DNA of 64,000 nucleotides from Allobosea sp. BH3 (GTDB lineage Bacteria > Pseudomonadota > Alphaproteobacteria > Rhizobiales > Beijerinckiaceae), in assembly GCF_025499465.1 (NCBI RefSeq), contig NZ_JAIMCA010000001.1:124001-188000 (forward strand), written 5' to 3'. Below the pieces are notes generated by a model that was given only the letters and a program-made list of their open reading frames with translations, did not search any database and was not told where the DNA came from. The position numbers were made by a program, and so were the translations under genes. This document shows, piece by piece, positions 39,394-48,561 of this stretch. Each line of letters opens with the position of its first letter. The stretch's first letter is position 1.

Positions 39394-39425
39394 CGCCGGC
39401 TAGAGTCTGGCAAAAGGAGACACCG

Positions 39426-40376
39426 ATGGCCAAGGCGGACGCGAAAGCCGGCAAGAGGTCCGCGAAGGCAGCGGAACGCGCGAAGGCGAAATCGAAGCCG
39501 GCCTCGGACGGCGACAGCAGCGCTTACGCAGGCTTCGACATCGAGGCCGAGGAACTGCCGGAGGCCATCGTCGACGCCGCTTATCACAGCGGCGGCTACC
39601 CCTATGGCAAGCGGATGAAGCGCAAGCGCTACGAGCGCGAGCTGCTGCCGCTCCAGATCGAGCTGCTCAAGCTGACGCACTGGGCTGTCGAGCATGGCGA
39701 GCGGATCGTCATCGTCTTCGAGGGCCGCGACGGTGCCGGCAAGGGCGGCACCATCGCGCGCTTCACCCAGCACCTGCCGCCACGCCAGGCTCATGTCGTC
39801 GCCCTGCCCAAGCCCTCCGACACCGAGAAGGGGCAGTGGTATTTCCAGCGCTATGCCGCACAGATGCCGACGGCCGGCCAGATCGTTTTCTTCGATCGCT
39901 CCTGGTATAACCGCGCCGGCGTCGAGCGTGTCCTGGGGTTCTGTAAGCCCGAGGAAACCGAGACCTTCCTGCGCGAGGCGCCTGTCTTCGAAGGCATGCT
40001 GGCGCGTGACGGTATCCGCCTCGTCAAGCTCTTCATGACGATCGGCCGCGAGATGCAGATGACGCGGCTGCATGCCCGCTGGCACGACCCGCTCAAGCGC
40101 TGGAAGCTCTCGCCGATCGACTTCGAGGCCATCCCCCGCTTCGACGATTATTCGCGCGCCTTCGACCAGATGTTCGCCCGCACCTCCTCCGAGGCCGCGC
40201 CCTGGTTCATCGTCCGCAGCAACGACAAGCTGCGCGCCCGGCTCAACGCCATCCGGCACGTGCTGCTGGCGATCCCCTACAAGGGCAAGGACGAGGCCGC
40301 GATCGGCGCGCTCGACCATGACGTCGTCATTCCGGTCGACCGCTATCTCGACGGTGGCGGCGAGCCGGAGGGCTGA
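39426..40376 (+). CDS. ppk2: Polyphosphate kinase 2
   Basis: A 316-residue PPK2: a Lys/Ala-rich N-terminal tail (1-35), Walker A EGRDGAGKGGT at 99-109, the lid/Walker B region FFDRSWYNRAGVERV and the DFEAIPRFDDYSRAFDQMF stretch. It uses polyphosphate to phosphorylate nucleoside diphosphates (or the reverse). AAAAGGAG precedes the ATG. Its divergence from a phosphate sensor kinase suggests a link to phosphate storage. Confidence 0.94.
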   Translation: MAKADAKAGKRSAKAAERAKAKSKPASDGDSSAYAGFDIEAEELPEAIVDAAYHSGGYPYGKRMKRKRYERELLPLQIELLKLTHWAVEHGERIVIVFEGRDGAGKGGTIARFTQHLPPRQAHVVALPKPSDTEKGQWYFQRYAAQMPTAGQIVFFDRSWYNRAGVERVLGFCKPEETETFLREAPVFEGMLARDGIRLVKLFMTIGREMQMTRLHARWHDPLKRWKLSPIDFEAIPRFDDYSRAFDQMFARTSSEAAPWFIVRSNDKLRARLNAIRHVLLAIPYKGKDEAAIGALDHDVVIPVDRYLDGGGEPEG

Positions 40377-40398
40377 CAAGACCGGCCGGCGCGCCCGC

Positions 40399-41685
40399 TC
40401 ACTTCCCCATCACCAGATTGGGCAGCCAGGTGGAGAGCGGTGGCCAGAGCGTGATCGCCACCAGCGTCGCGAGCAGTGGGATCAGCCAGGGCATGATCGC
40501 CTTCGACATCGCCTCGAAGCTGATATTGGCGATCTTGGCCGTGACGAAGATCACCACCCCCACCGGTGGGTGGATGGTGCCGAGGATGAGGTTGAAGATG
40601 AACATCATCCCGAAATGCACCGGGTCGATGCCGTAGCTGTTGGCCGCCGGCACCAGGATCGGGATCAGGATCAGCATGGCGGCAAGCGCTTCCATGAAGC
40701 AGCCCACCACGAGCAGCAGGATGTTGCAGACCAGCAGGAAGACCAGCGGGTTCGAGATATTCTCGACGATGGCCGGCGTCAGCGTCTGCGGCACGCGCGA
40801 GATCGACATGCACCAGCCGAGCGCGCCCGCCGCCATGACGAGGCACATCACGACGCCAGTCGTCTCCACGGTCTCGACCACGATCTTCGGCAGTTCCGAC
40901 AGCTTGAAGTCGCGATAGACGAAGAGGCCGAGGATCAGCGCATAGACGGCCGCGACTGCCGCTGCCTCGGTCGGCGTGAAATAGCCGCTCATCATGCCGC
41001 CGAACAGGATGACCGGCGCCATCAGCGCCCAGAACGCATCGCGAAAGGCTTTCCAGACCCCCATCAGGCCGGGCCAGGGGTGGCGCGGCAGATTGCGCTT
41101 CGCCGCGATGTAGCGGACCATCACCATCATCGCGCCAGCCATGATGATGCCGGGAATGACCCCGGCGAGGAACAGTGCGCCGATCGAGACATCGGCCGAG
41201 ACGCCGTAAACCACCATCGGCAGCGAGGGCGGGATGATCGGCCCGATCGTCGCGGACGCCGCCGTGATCGCAGCCGCAGTCGGCCGGTCATAGCCCTCGT
41301 CGACCATCGCCTTGATCTCGATGGTGCCGACGCCCGCCGCATCCGCCACGGCCGAGCCCGACATGCCGGAGAAGATCACGCTCGCAATGATGTTGGCGTG
41401 GCAGAGCCCGCCGCGCATCCAGCCGACCACAGCCGTGGCGAAGGCGAAGATCTTCTCGGTGATGCCGGCCGAATTCAGGATGTTGCCCATCAGGATGAAC
41501 AGCGGCGCCGCCAGTAGCGGAAAGGAATTGGCCGTCTGGGCGATCTTCTGCGGGACGATGGAGAGCGAGAGATCGGCCAGTGCGACGAAGGCAAAGGCGG
41601 CGAGCCCCATCGAGGCGAAGAGTGGCATGCCGGCGAGCATGGCCAGGAACCAAACGCCGGTGATCTGGAACATCAGGGTGGTCAT
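40399..41685 (-). CDS. TRAP transporter large permease (DctM type)
   Basis: A 428-residue inner-membrane protein with about twelve hydrophobic segments. Family stretches include GLCHANIIASVIFSGMSGSAVADAAG and TPTEAAAVAAVYAL. It overlaps the DctQ stop by ATGA. With DctQ and DctP it forms a sodium-driven importer for organic acids, likely a sugar acid given its neighbours. Confidence 0.94.
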   Translation of the reverse strand: MTTLMFQITGVWFLAMLAGMPLFASMGLAAFAFVALADLSLSIVPQKIAQTANSFPLLAAPLFILMGNILNSAGITEKIFAFATAVVGWMRGGLCHANIIASVIFSGMSGSAVADAAGVGTIEIKAMVDEGYDRPTAAAITAASATIGPIIPPSLPMVVYGVSADVSIGALFLAGVIPGIIMAGAMMVMVRYIAAKRNLPRHPWPGLMGVWKAFRDAFWALMAPVILFGGMMSGYFTPTEAAAVAAVYALILGLFVYRDFKLSELPKIVVETVETTGVVMCLVMAAGALGWCMSISRVPQTLTPAIVENISNPLVFLLVCNILLLVVGCFMEALAAMLILIPILVPAANSYGIDPVHFGMMFIFNLILGTIHPPVGVVIFVTAKIANISFEAMSKAIMPWLIPLLATLVAITLWPPLSTWLPNLVMGK

Positions 41686-42182
41686 TCGATCACCTCGGTC
41701 ACGATCTCGGGGACGCGCATGCGCCCGGCCAGCGCCTGGGCCGCCTCGGCCAGCGCCTGCAGCGCCACGAAGGCGCCGATGAGGATCAGCGGCAGATAGA
41801 GCCAGGCGACCGAGATCGACATCGAGGTCGCCTCGAGGTCGTGGTTGCGCTCCACCAGCTCGGCGCCTTGCCAGATCAGCATCAGGCCGAACAGCGCCAC
41901 CGCGCCCTGAAGCAGCACTTCGAGGCCGTGGCGGGCGCTCTTCGGCAGCATGTCGGCGAAGAAGGTGATGCGGATATGGACGCGCCGCCGCGAGGCGATG
42001 ACCCAGCCCAGCGCCGCCGTCCAGACGAGCAGGTAGCGCGAAAGCTCGTCGGTCCAGATCAGCGGGTCGTCATAGGCCCGGGTGATCACCCCGAGCATGA
42101 CGGCGGTGAGCATCGCGAGCAGGACCACGACGGCGAGCGCATCGATGGCGCGGTCGCAGAATCGGACGAGGCGATCAAGCAT
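41682..42182 (-). CDS. TRAP transporter small permease (DctQ type)
   Basis: A 166-residue protein with four membrane segments and the central RRRVHIRITFFAD and LVERNHDLEATSM stretches typical of DctQ. The ATG at 42182 is preferred, with GCGGAAC upstream; a TTG five codons earlier is possible. Co-translated with the large permease. Confidence 0.9.
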   Translation of the reverse strand: MLDRLVRFCDRAIDALAVVVLLAMLTAVMLGVITRAYDDPLIWTDELSRYLLVWTAALGWVIASRRRVHIRITFFADMLPKSARHGLEVLLQGAVALFGLMLIWQGAELVERNHDLEATSMSISVAWLYLPLILIGAFVALQALAEAAQALAGRMRVPEIVTEVIE

Positions 42183-42245
42183 AAGTATGTTCCGCAAACG
42201 GGAGAGGCGGTTGCCGCGGGCACGGCGTGAGGGCGAAGAGGCTCT

Positions 42246-42318
42246 TCATGCTCGGGCGCGACCCGAGCATCTCGTCGGCGAGATTCTCGGGTCTCCCTGC
42301 GGTCGCCCGAGAATGACA
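42246..42318. repeat. Interspersed inverted repeat between dctP-type and dctQ-type genes
   Basis: CATGCTCGGG...CCCGAGCAT followed by GATTCTCGGG...CCCGAGAATGACAG: two hairpins in tandem, the same family as at 5788 and 55774. It interrupts the TRAP operon after the binding protein gene. Confidence 0.75.
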
Positions 42319-42335
42319 GCGCGCCAGCGTCAGTC

Positions 42336-43328
42336 TCAGAGCGACTGGATGCGCTCCCAGAGGCCCTTGCCCCATTTGCTCTCGAACTTGGCCGGCAGCG
42401 ACGCCAGCACCGGCTTCCGGAAGCTTTCGAGATCAGGCGTGATCACCGTCATGCCGGCCTTGCCGAGCGTATCGGCGAGCCCGCTCTCCTGGGTGATGAT
42501 CTCCTTGTCCTGCCAGGCGGCCGAGGCGTCGACTGCGGCCTTGACCGCGGCCTGGTCAGCGGCGGAGAGCTTCTTCCAGGCCGCCTCGTTCACGATGACG
42601 AGCCGCGGCGTGATAATGTGGGCGCTGAGGATCAGGTATTTCTGCACCTCGCCGAGCTTTGCCGAGGCGATGGTCGGCAGCGGATTCTCCTGCCCGTCCA
42701 CCGCGCCTTGCGACAGGGCGAGATAAAGCTCGGAGAAATTCAGCGGCGTCGGCCGCGCGCCCCAGGCTTCCGCCATGGCCTTGAAGGTGTCGACCTCCGG
42801 CACGCGCAGCTTGAAGCCCTTCATGTCCTCGGCGGAGCGGATCTCCTTCTTGCCGCTGGTGATGTGGCGCACGCCGTAATAGTTGACGCCGATCACGCGC
42901 ATGCCGCGCTTCTCGACGAGCGCCTTGTTGAGTTCGTCCATCAACGGCGAGGAGAGTGCCCGCGTCATATGCGCCGGGTCGCGCCAGATATAGGGCGCCT
43001 CGATGATCGAGAGCTGCGGCACGAACTGCCCGAGCTGCGCCGCCCCCTCCGTCACCATCGTCAGCGCGCCGGAGGCCACAGCCTCGACCATGTCGCGCGA
43101 GGAACCGAGCTGCCCGCCGGGAAAGCTCTGGACCTCGATGCGCCCGCCCGTCTTCTCCTTCAGCTCGGCCGCAGCCCGGACTGCCGCCTGCGGCGAGGGA
43201 TGCGTCACCGGCTGTCCGTCCGCCCAGCGCAGCACCGTCGCTTGCGCCCGCGCGATGGCCGGCATGAACACGGCCGTGCCGAGGGCCGCTGAGCCTTGGA
43301 TGAAATCTCGCTTCGTCAGTCTCGTCAT
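42336..43328 (-). CDS. TRAP transporter substrate-binding protein (DctP type)
   Basis: A 330-residue periplasmic protein with a signal peptide (IQGSAALGTAVFMPAIARAQA after basic residues). The typical Arg region AEDMKGFKLRVPEVDTFKAMAEAWGARPTP binds the carboxylate of the ligand, so an acid is expected. It is preceded by two palindromes and the GntR-type gene. Confidence 0.93.
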   Translation of the reverse strand: MTRLTKRDFIQGSAALGTAVFMPAIARAQATVLRWADGQPVTHPSPQAAVRAAAELKEKTGGRIEVQSFPGGQLGSSRDMVEAVASGALTMVTEGAAQLGQFVPQLSIIEAPYIWRDPAHMTRALSSPLMDELNKALVEKRGMRVIGVNYYGVRHITSGKKEIRSAEDMKGFKLRVPEVDTFKAMAEAWGARPTPLNFSELYLALSQGAVDGQENPLPTIASAKLGEVQKYLILSAHIITPRLVIVNEAAWKKLSAADQAAVKAAVDASAAWQDKEIITQESGLADTLGKAGMTVITPDLESFRKPVLASLPAKFESKWGKGLWERIQSL

Positions 43329-43391
43329 GATCGTTTCCCTCCCGTTGCGGCCGGTTATTCCGGCTCGTCATGCTGCGGTATTGCTGCGCGA

Positions 43392-43430
43392 AATCGCGAT
43401 TCTTATTGCTCTTGCCTCTCGATAATATCG
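43392..43430. promoter_or_regulatory. Two palindromes upstream of the TRAP binding protein gene
   Basis: AATCGCGATT (43392-43401) is a perfect 10-bp palindrome and CGATAATATCG (43420-43430) is an 11-bp palindrome with AAT at its centre. Both lie between the GntR-type stop and the DctP-type start and could bind that regulator. Confidence 0.4.
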
Positions 43431-43434
43431 CTTC

Positions 43435-44112
43435 TCAGTATTGCATCGCCCGTGTGCGGGCATTGCCGATATGGGCGGCCATCGCTTCGGCGGCGCGCGC
43501 GGCGTCGCGAGACTCTATGGCGTCGATGATGGCGAGATGGTCCCGCATCACCGGCACGATGATGCTGTTGTGAATGCGCGTCTCGTATTGCCGGATCAGC
43601 CTGATCTTGAGCCAGGTCACGCGAAAGGCCTGGCTGACGATGTCGTTGTCGAGGTGATCGATGATCGCCTCGTGCATCAGCCGGTCGACATCCTCCGCGT
43701 CCTCGATCAGGCGCTCGTCACCGCCCGCCTCGGCACGCGCGACGATCGCCTCGTGCCGCGCCCGCTGCTCGGCGATCTCCTCGTCGGTGGCATTCTGGGC
43801 ATAGAGCGCGGTCGCCTCCTTCTCGAGGAAGAGGCGGAACTGGAAGGCGTTGCGGATCAGGTCGAGGTCGACATGGGCGACCTGCATGCCGCGCTGCGGC
43901 ACGGTCTTGATCAGCCCCTCCGCTTCCAGTCGCGGAATCAGCTCGCGGATGGCGCCGAGCGGGAAGCCCGTCATCGCGACGAGCTCGCGCTGGGTGACGA
44001 ACTGGCCGGGCTTGATCTCGCGCGCCAGCAGCCGCTCGGTGAAGGAGGCATAGGCACGCTCCCTCAGCTTCAGCGGCTCGCCTTCGCGCGGTTCCTGCTC
44101 CGGCTGGCTCAC
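43435..44112 (-). CDS. GntR-family (FCD) transcriptional regulator
   Basis: A 225-residue regulator: winged helix at about 12-75 (VTQRELVAMTGFPLGAIRELI) and an all-helical FCD ligand domain after. The start is GTG at 44112, backed by AAGGAGGGGAT upstream. Located between the DapA-type gene and the TRAP transporter on the same strand. Probably responds to a sugar acid. Confidence 0.9.
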   Translation of the reverse strand: MSQPEQEPREGEPLKLRERAYASFTERLLAREIKPGQFVTQRELVAMTGFPLGAIRELIPRLEAEGLIKTVPQRGMQVAHVDLDLIRNAFQFRLFLEKEATALYAQNATDEEIAEQRARHEAIVARAEAGGDERLIEDAEDVDRLMHEAIIDHLDNDIVSQAFRVTWLKIRLIRQYETRIHNSIIVPVMRDHLAIIDAIESRDAARAAEAMAAHIGNARTRAMQY

Positions 44113-44133
44113 ATCCCCTCCTTCAGGCCGTTG

Positions 44134-45030
44134 TCAGGCGGCCTTGGCTTGCGTGATCGAATCGAAGGCAGCAAAGAGCTGCTTCCGCGTCGCCTCGTCT
44201 AGCGCCTCCAGCGGCGCGCGCATCGCGCCATAGCCGGTGTCGCCATGGATATGGCCGGTCAGCGCCTTGACGGCCGCCATCACCGGGTAGGAGCAGATCT
44301 CGTCGACCAGCGCGTTCACGACCGCGCTGTCCTTGCCCTCATAGACCATCGGCCGCAGCAGTTCCGGCACCAGATTGGCGACGCCGCAGATCGAGCCCTG
44401 CGCGCCGTTGCGCACCGCCTTGGCGAGCTGGCGCTCGTCCCCGACGAGGATGGCGAGTTCGCCATGCGCCTTCAGCAGCGCCTCGGTGTTGGCGTAGCTG
44501 CCGGAGGAATCCTTCACGCCGATGACGAGGCCGGGGAAGGCCGTCTTCAGCCGCTGCACCAGCCCGACGCTGATGTCGACCGCCGTCACCGACGGGATGT
44601 GGTAGAGCACGACATTGCGTGCGGCAGCGCCCAGCTTCTCGAAGAACTGCGCAAACCAGGCATAGAGCCCTTCGTCGCTGACACCCTTGAAGTAGAAGGG
44701 CGGCGCGACCAGCAACCCCTTGGCGCCCGCATCGAGCGCAAGCCGCGCCTGCTCCACCGCCTCGTGCAGCGAGGCGGCTGCGATGCCGGCATAGATCTGC
44801 TTGGCCGGATCGACCCCCGCCCCGATCAGGGCGCCCATCATCGCCCCGCGCGCCGGCAAGCCCAACGCCGCGCCCTCGCCCGTCGTGCCGAACAGCGTGA
44901 CCGAGTCGCAGCCCCGCGAGAGGACATGGCGCGCATGATGGACGAGGCGATGGAGATCGACGCTGCCGCCGGGCCGCATCGGGGTCGTGATCGCGCAGGA
45001 GAGGCCGAAGCGGTTCTGATCGAGAGCCAT
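44134..45030 (-). CDS. DapA-family aldolase/dehydratase
   Basis: A 298-residue class I aldolase-type TIM barrel: TLFGTTGEGAAL near 45-56, Tyr143 in VVLYHIPSV and Schiff-base Lys173 in VIGVKDSSGSY. Housekeeping DapA is unlikely, because the neighbours are sugar transporters, a GntR regulator and a lactonase; a 2-keto-3-deoxy sugar acid aldolase or dehydratase is the likely role. A GTG three codons earlier is an alternative start. Confidence 0.88.
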   Translation of the reverse strand: MALDQNRFGLSCAITTPMRPGGSVDLHRLVHHARHVLSRGCDSVTLFGTTGEGAALGLPARGAMMGALIGAGVDPAKQIYAGIAAASLHEAVEQARLALDAGAKGLLVAPPFYFKGVSDEGLYAWFAQFFEKLGAAARNVVLYHIPSVTAVDISVGLVQRLKTAFPGLVIGVKDSSGSYANTEALLKAHGELAILVGDERQLAKAVRNGAQGSICGVANLVPELLRPMVYEGKDSAVVNALVDEICSYPVMAAVKALTGHIHGDTGYGAMRAPLEALDEATRKQLFAAFDSITQAKAA

Positions 45031-45060
45031 GGTGAGCACTTTCAGGGCTGAACGGTGACT

Positions 45061-45070
45061 GACATGTTAG
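45061..45070. promoter_or_regulatory. ACATGTTAG motif upstream of the DapA-family gene
   Basis: GACATGTTAG matches one half of CTAACATGTTAG; a complementary copy (CTAACATGTT) lies at 48487-48496 before the sugar-binding protein gene. Shared by the two upstream regions of this locus, so a common regulator, perhaps the GntR protein, could use it. Confidence 0.35.
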
Positions 45071-45118
45071 AATGAGGATAGAGATACCCGCAAGCGGAAC
45101 GCCCGCATTTCAGGAGAA

Positions 45119-45937
45119 TTAGCCGTCCTTCAGGCCTCCGGCCGAGAGCCCGGCAACGATCTGGCGCTGTGCGATGACGGTGACCAGCAGCACCGGCAGC
45201 GTCACCAGCAGCGCCGCCGCGGCCAGCGGCCCCCAGGAGATCTGCTCGAAGGTCAGCGAATTGTAGACGGCCGAGGGCAGCGTTCGGCTCGCCTTGCCGC
45301 CGAGCACCACCGAGAAGATGAAGTTGTTCCAGGAGAAGATGAAGGCGAGGATGCCGCCGACCACGATCCCCGGCTTGGCCAGCGGCAGCGCGACATGGCG
45401 GAACGCCTGCCAGCTCGTGGCGCCGTCGATGCGCGAAGCGTCCTCGAGCTCCATGGGAATGTTCTCGAAATACCCGATCATGATCCAGACGATGATCGGG
45501 ATCGTGATGACGAGATGGGTGATGACGAGCGCCGTAATGGAGCCCACCAGCCCTGTGATCTGAAACAGCAGGAAGAGCGGGATCAGGTAGGACAGCGCCG
45601 GCGTCATCCGCGCCACCAGGATCAGGATCGCGAATTTGTGCGCCTTGCCGCGTGCGATGCCATAGCCCGCCGGCACGCCGACCAGCAGGCCGAGCAGCAC
45701 GGCGCCGCCGGTGACGAGGATCGAGTTCCAGAGATAGAGCCCGAAATTGTTCTGCGCGAACACGTCGACATAGTTCTTCAGCGTCGGCGGATCGGGGATG
45801 AAGACCGGCGGGAAGGCGGTGTTGTCGAGCTCGTTCTTCAGCGAGAGCGAGATCATCCAGAGGAAGACCAGCACCGCGGGCGAAACCAGCACGAAGACCG
45901 AGGCCCAGAAGCCGAGCTTTTTGAGCATGCGGGTCAT
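45119..45937 (-). CDS. Sugar ABC transporter permease (MalG type)
   Basis: A 272-residue permease with six membrane segments and the EAA loop EDASRIDGATSWQAFRHVALPLAKPGI. Its ATG shares a base with the stop of the other permease (TGATG). A GTG four codons earlier is less likely. The transporter has two permeases and a binding protein but no ATPase here. Confidence 0.93.
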   Translation of the reverse strand: MTRMLKKLGFWASVFVLVSPAVLVFLWMISLSLKNELDNTAFPPVFIPDPPTLKNYVDVFAQNNFGLYLWNSILVTGGAVLLGLLVGVPAGYGIARGKAHKFAILILVARMTPALSYLIPLFLLFQITGLVGSITALVITHLVITIPIIVWIMIGYFENIPMELEDASRIDGATSWQAFRHVALPLAKPGIVVGGILAFIFSWNNFIFSVVLGGKASRTLPSAVYNSLTFEQISWGPLAAAALLVTLPVLLVTVIAQRQIVAGLSAGGLKDG

Positions 45938-46863
45938 CACGCGTTCCACTTCGACTTCTGCCGGGCATAGAGCAGCAGCAGCGAGAGCATGATGATGATG
46001 ACGAAGAAGATCACCACGACGGCCGAGGCGTAACCAATCTTGTAGAACTGGAAGGCCTGCAGATAGAGGAAGATGTTGAGCGTCTCCGACGCCGTGCCCG
46101 GCCCGCCCTGCGTGATCACGAAGATCGTGTCGAAGGCCTTCAGCGCATCGATGGTGCGGATCACGATCGCCACCATGATGAAGGGCCAGACCAGCGGCAG
46201 CGTGATGTGCCGGAACATGTGCCAGTCATTGGCGCCGTCGATCAGCGCCGATTCATAGGGTTCGCGCGGCAGCCCGGCGAGGCCACCGAGCACGATCAGC
46301 ATGACCAGCGGCGTCCAGTGCCAGACCTCGACCATGACGAGCGTCGGGATCACCGTGCCGGGATCGTAGACCCAGGCCGAAGGGCCGATGCCGACGAGCG
46401 AGAGCAGGTAGTTCAGCACGCCGAGCTGCGGATGGAACATCATCGTCCAGACCAGCGCGACCGCCACCGGCGTCGCCATCATCGGCATGACGAAGATCGT
46501 GCGCAGCAGCCCGCGGAACGGGAATTCGCGATGGAACACCAGCGCCGCCGCCGTGCCAAAGACAATGGGGAGCACCACTGCCAGGATGGTGAAATAGGCT
46601 GTGTGCCCCATCGACTCGATGAAGCGCCGGTCCTTCACGATCTCCGCGAAGTTGCCCAGGCCGACGAACTCGACGTCGCCGCCGATCTTCCAGTCGTGAC
46701 CGGACATGTAGAGCGTGAACAGCCAGGGGAAGACGATCACCGCCGCGATCACCAGCACGGCCGGCAGCGAGAACAGCCAATAGCGCGGCGTGAAATCCTG
46801 CGAAACCGCAGGAGCCACGGGCGCCTTGGTGGATATGCTGGCAGGTAGGGTCGTGCTGGTCAT
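45937..46863 (-). CDS. Sugar ABC transporter permease (MalF type)
   Basis: A 308-residue permease with six membrane segments, a short N-terminal tail and the EAA loop YESALIDGANDWHMFRHITLPLVWPF. Translationally coupled to the second permease. The binding protein gene is upstream across a repeat. Confidence 0.93.
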   Translation of the reverse strand: MTSTTLPASISTKAPVAPAVSQDFTPRYWLFSLPAVLVIAAVIVFPWLFTLYMSGHDWKIGGDVEFVGLGNFAEIVKDRRFIESMGHTAYFTILAVVLPIVFGTAAALVFHREFPFRGLLRTIFVMPMMATPVAVALVWTMMFHPQLGVLNYLLSLVGIGPSAWVYDPGTVIPTLVMVEVWHWTPLVMLIVLGGLAGLPREPYESALIDGANDWHMFRHITLPLVWPFIMVAIVIRTIDALKAFDTIFVITQGGPGTASETLNIFLYLQAFQFYKIGYASAVVVIFFVIIIMLSLLLLYARQKSKWNA

Positions 46864-46888
46864 TTGCTGCGCTTCACTGGAAACCCGC

Positions 46889-46982
46889 CGTCATGCTCGC
46901 CCTTGTGGCGAGCATCCACGTCTTGAACTCAGCCCTCCGGCCAGCAAAGACATGGATGGCCGGGACGAGCCCGACCATGACG
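46889..46982. repeat. 90-bp interspersed repeat, copy 2
   Basis: CGTCATGCTCGCCCTTGTGG through ATGGATGGCCGGGACGAGCC and GACCATGACG. Complete copy with complementary end arms (GTCATG...CATGAC). Lies between the sugar-binding protein gene and its permeases. Confidence 0.82.
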
Positions 46983-47011
46983 CCCTTTGCCGAAGGCCGA
47001 GGTCCTTGCCC

Positions 47012-48349
47012 TCAGCCCTGCTCGCTCTTCGCCAGCACCGGCGCGAAGGTCTCGGTCGCCTTCTTCAGCTCGGTTGCCACATCGGCGCCACCGATCGCAT
47101 TGGTCAGCCCCACGCCGAAGACGTCGCGGAACTCGGTGACCGGCACGATCTGCGGCAGGCCCGCCCGCGCGATCTTGGCCGAGCCCAGCAGGCACTCGAA
47201 ATACTGCTTGCCGAACTTCGAACTCGCGATCGTCTCGGTGTCGAGATAGGCCGAGGAGCGGCCCGGCGCGCCCGCGCCGGCCTTGAGCATGGCGATCTGG
47301 TTCTTCTTGTTGGTCATGAACTGGATGTAGAGCCAGGCCGCCTCCTTCTTGGAGGAGCCGCGCGAGATGCCCATGCCGTCGGCGAACATGCCGGCATGAT
47401 GCGCTTTCGGCCCCGGCGGCGTGATGCCGTAACCGACCTTGCCGACGATGCGGGACTTGCTCGGGTCCTCCAGCGGCGTGGCGAAGCCGATACCGTCAAG
47501 CCACATGGCAGCTCGGCCCTGCATAAATGTGGTCTGGCACTCGTTCCAGTTGAAGCCGACAGCGCCCTGCGGGCCGGTGTCCTTGTTGAGCTTCTTGTAG
47601 AGCTCGCCCGCCCAGATCGCCTCGGGCGTATCGGTAAGCAGCTTGCCCTCCGGCGAGGTCGTCTCCATGCCCTGGCCGAGCAGCAGCGAGGTCCACACCG
47701 GCACGTTGGCATTCTTCAGCCCGCGCGAGACGAAGCCGGCGATGCCCTTGGCCGGATCGTGCAGCTTCGCCGCGACGCTCGCCATCTCCTCCATCGTCTT
47801 CGGGAAGGCCACGCCCTTCGCCTCGAAGAGCTCCTTGTTGTAGTAGACCATCCAGTAATCGACGAAGAACGGGATCGTATCGAGCGAGCCGTCGGCCTGC
47901 CGCGCATAGGCGACCGGGCCAGCGCCGAAATCGGCGAAGTCGAACTCTGGCGCCGTCAGCGAGGCGTTCTTGATGTAGGGGTCGAGGTTCTCGAACCACT
48001 TGCCCTTCGCCGCCATGCGCTTCTGCACATGCAGCGAGATGCCGCTCACGTCGAAGCTTGGCTTGCCCGAGGCGAACTCGATCACCGCCTTCTGGCGCTG
48101 CTGCTGCTCCGGCACCTGCTCGGCCGAGACCTTGATGCCGGTCAGCTCGGTGAATTCCTTCTCGGCCTGCTGCATCAGGTCCGAACGCGGGTTCTTGACG
48201 AGCAGCACGTCGATCGACTGGCCGGCGAAGCGCTTCCAGTTGAAGGCGGCCTGCGCGCGCGCCTCGCCTAGCACGAACGGCGAGGCGATTGCGGCCGCAG
48301 CGCCACCGAGCAGCACGCGACGGGTCGGCTTGAGAATCTGATCGGTCAT
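47012..48349 (-). CDS. Sugar ABC transporter substrate-binding protein
   Basis: A 445-residue extracellular solute-binding protein family 1 protein. The signal KPTRRVLLGGAAAAIASPF has a twin Arg and may go through Tat. The mature part begins near AAFNWKRF; WYMVYYNKELFEAKG-like and GRAAMWLDG stretches are typical. ATG at 48349 follows GGGGAGGA; the 52-residue longer frame is rejected. First gene of the ABC set. Confidence 0.92.
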   Translation of the reverse strand: MTDQILKPTRRVLLGGAAAAIASPFVLGEARAQAAFNWKRFAGQSIDVLLVKNPRSDLMQQAEKEFTELTGIKVSAEQVPEQQQRQKAVIEFASGKPSFDVSGISLHVQKRMAAKGKWFENLDPYIKNASLTAPEFDFADFGAGPVAYARQADGSLDTIPFFVDYWMVYYNKELFEAKGVAFPKTMEEMASVAAKLHDPAKGIAGFVSRGLKNANVPVWTSLLLGQGMETTSPEGKLLTDTPEAIWAGELYKKLNKDTGPQGAVGFNWNECQTTFMQGRAAMWLDGIGFATPLEDPSKSRIVGKVGYGITPPGPKAHHAGMFADGMGISRGSSKKEAAWLYIQFMTNKKNQIAMLKAGAGAPGRSSAYLDTETIASSKFGKQYFECLLGSAKIARAGLPQIVPVTEFRDVFGVGLTNAIGGADVATELKKATETFAPVLAKSEQG

Positions 48350-48486
48350 CGGCGTCCTCCCCAGGACATTGCATCGAAAGACGGGGCCAATCGGCCACGG
48401 ATCTCTTGCCCTTTGCGGGCTTTGGTCGCACGGGTTTGCTCCCGCGATCGAGCCGGACGCTAATCCGCTTTCAAGCCGGTTGCAAG

Positions 48487-48496
48487 CTAACATGTT
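48487..48496. promoter_or_regulatory. CTAACATGTT motif in the divergent sugar-locus promoter region
   Basis: Complement of the motif at 45061-45070; together they suggest a CTAACATGTTAG operator. This copy lies between the sugar-binding protein gene and the divergent lactonase gene and could control both. Confidence 0.35.
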
Positions 48497-48561
48497 GGGG
48501 TGCACATAGTGTCTTCACGACCAGCCGGACCGCCCCCTCAGACCTCGCGCGAGAGCCCGCC

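Noticed and set aside
44134..45030. Housekeeping dapA (dihydrodipicolinate synthase)
   Set aside because: Context is sugar uptake and a GntR regulator; the DapA family includes many sugar acid enzymes, so the lysine-pathway name is not used.
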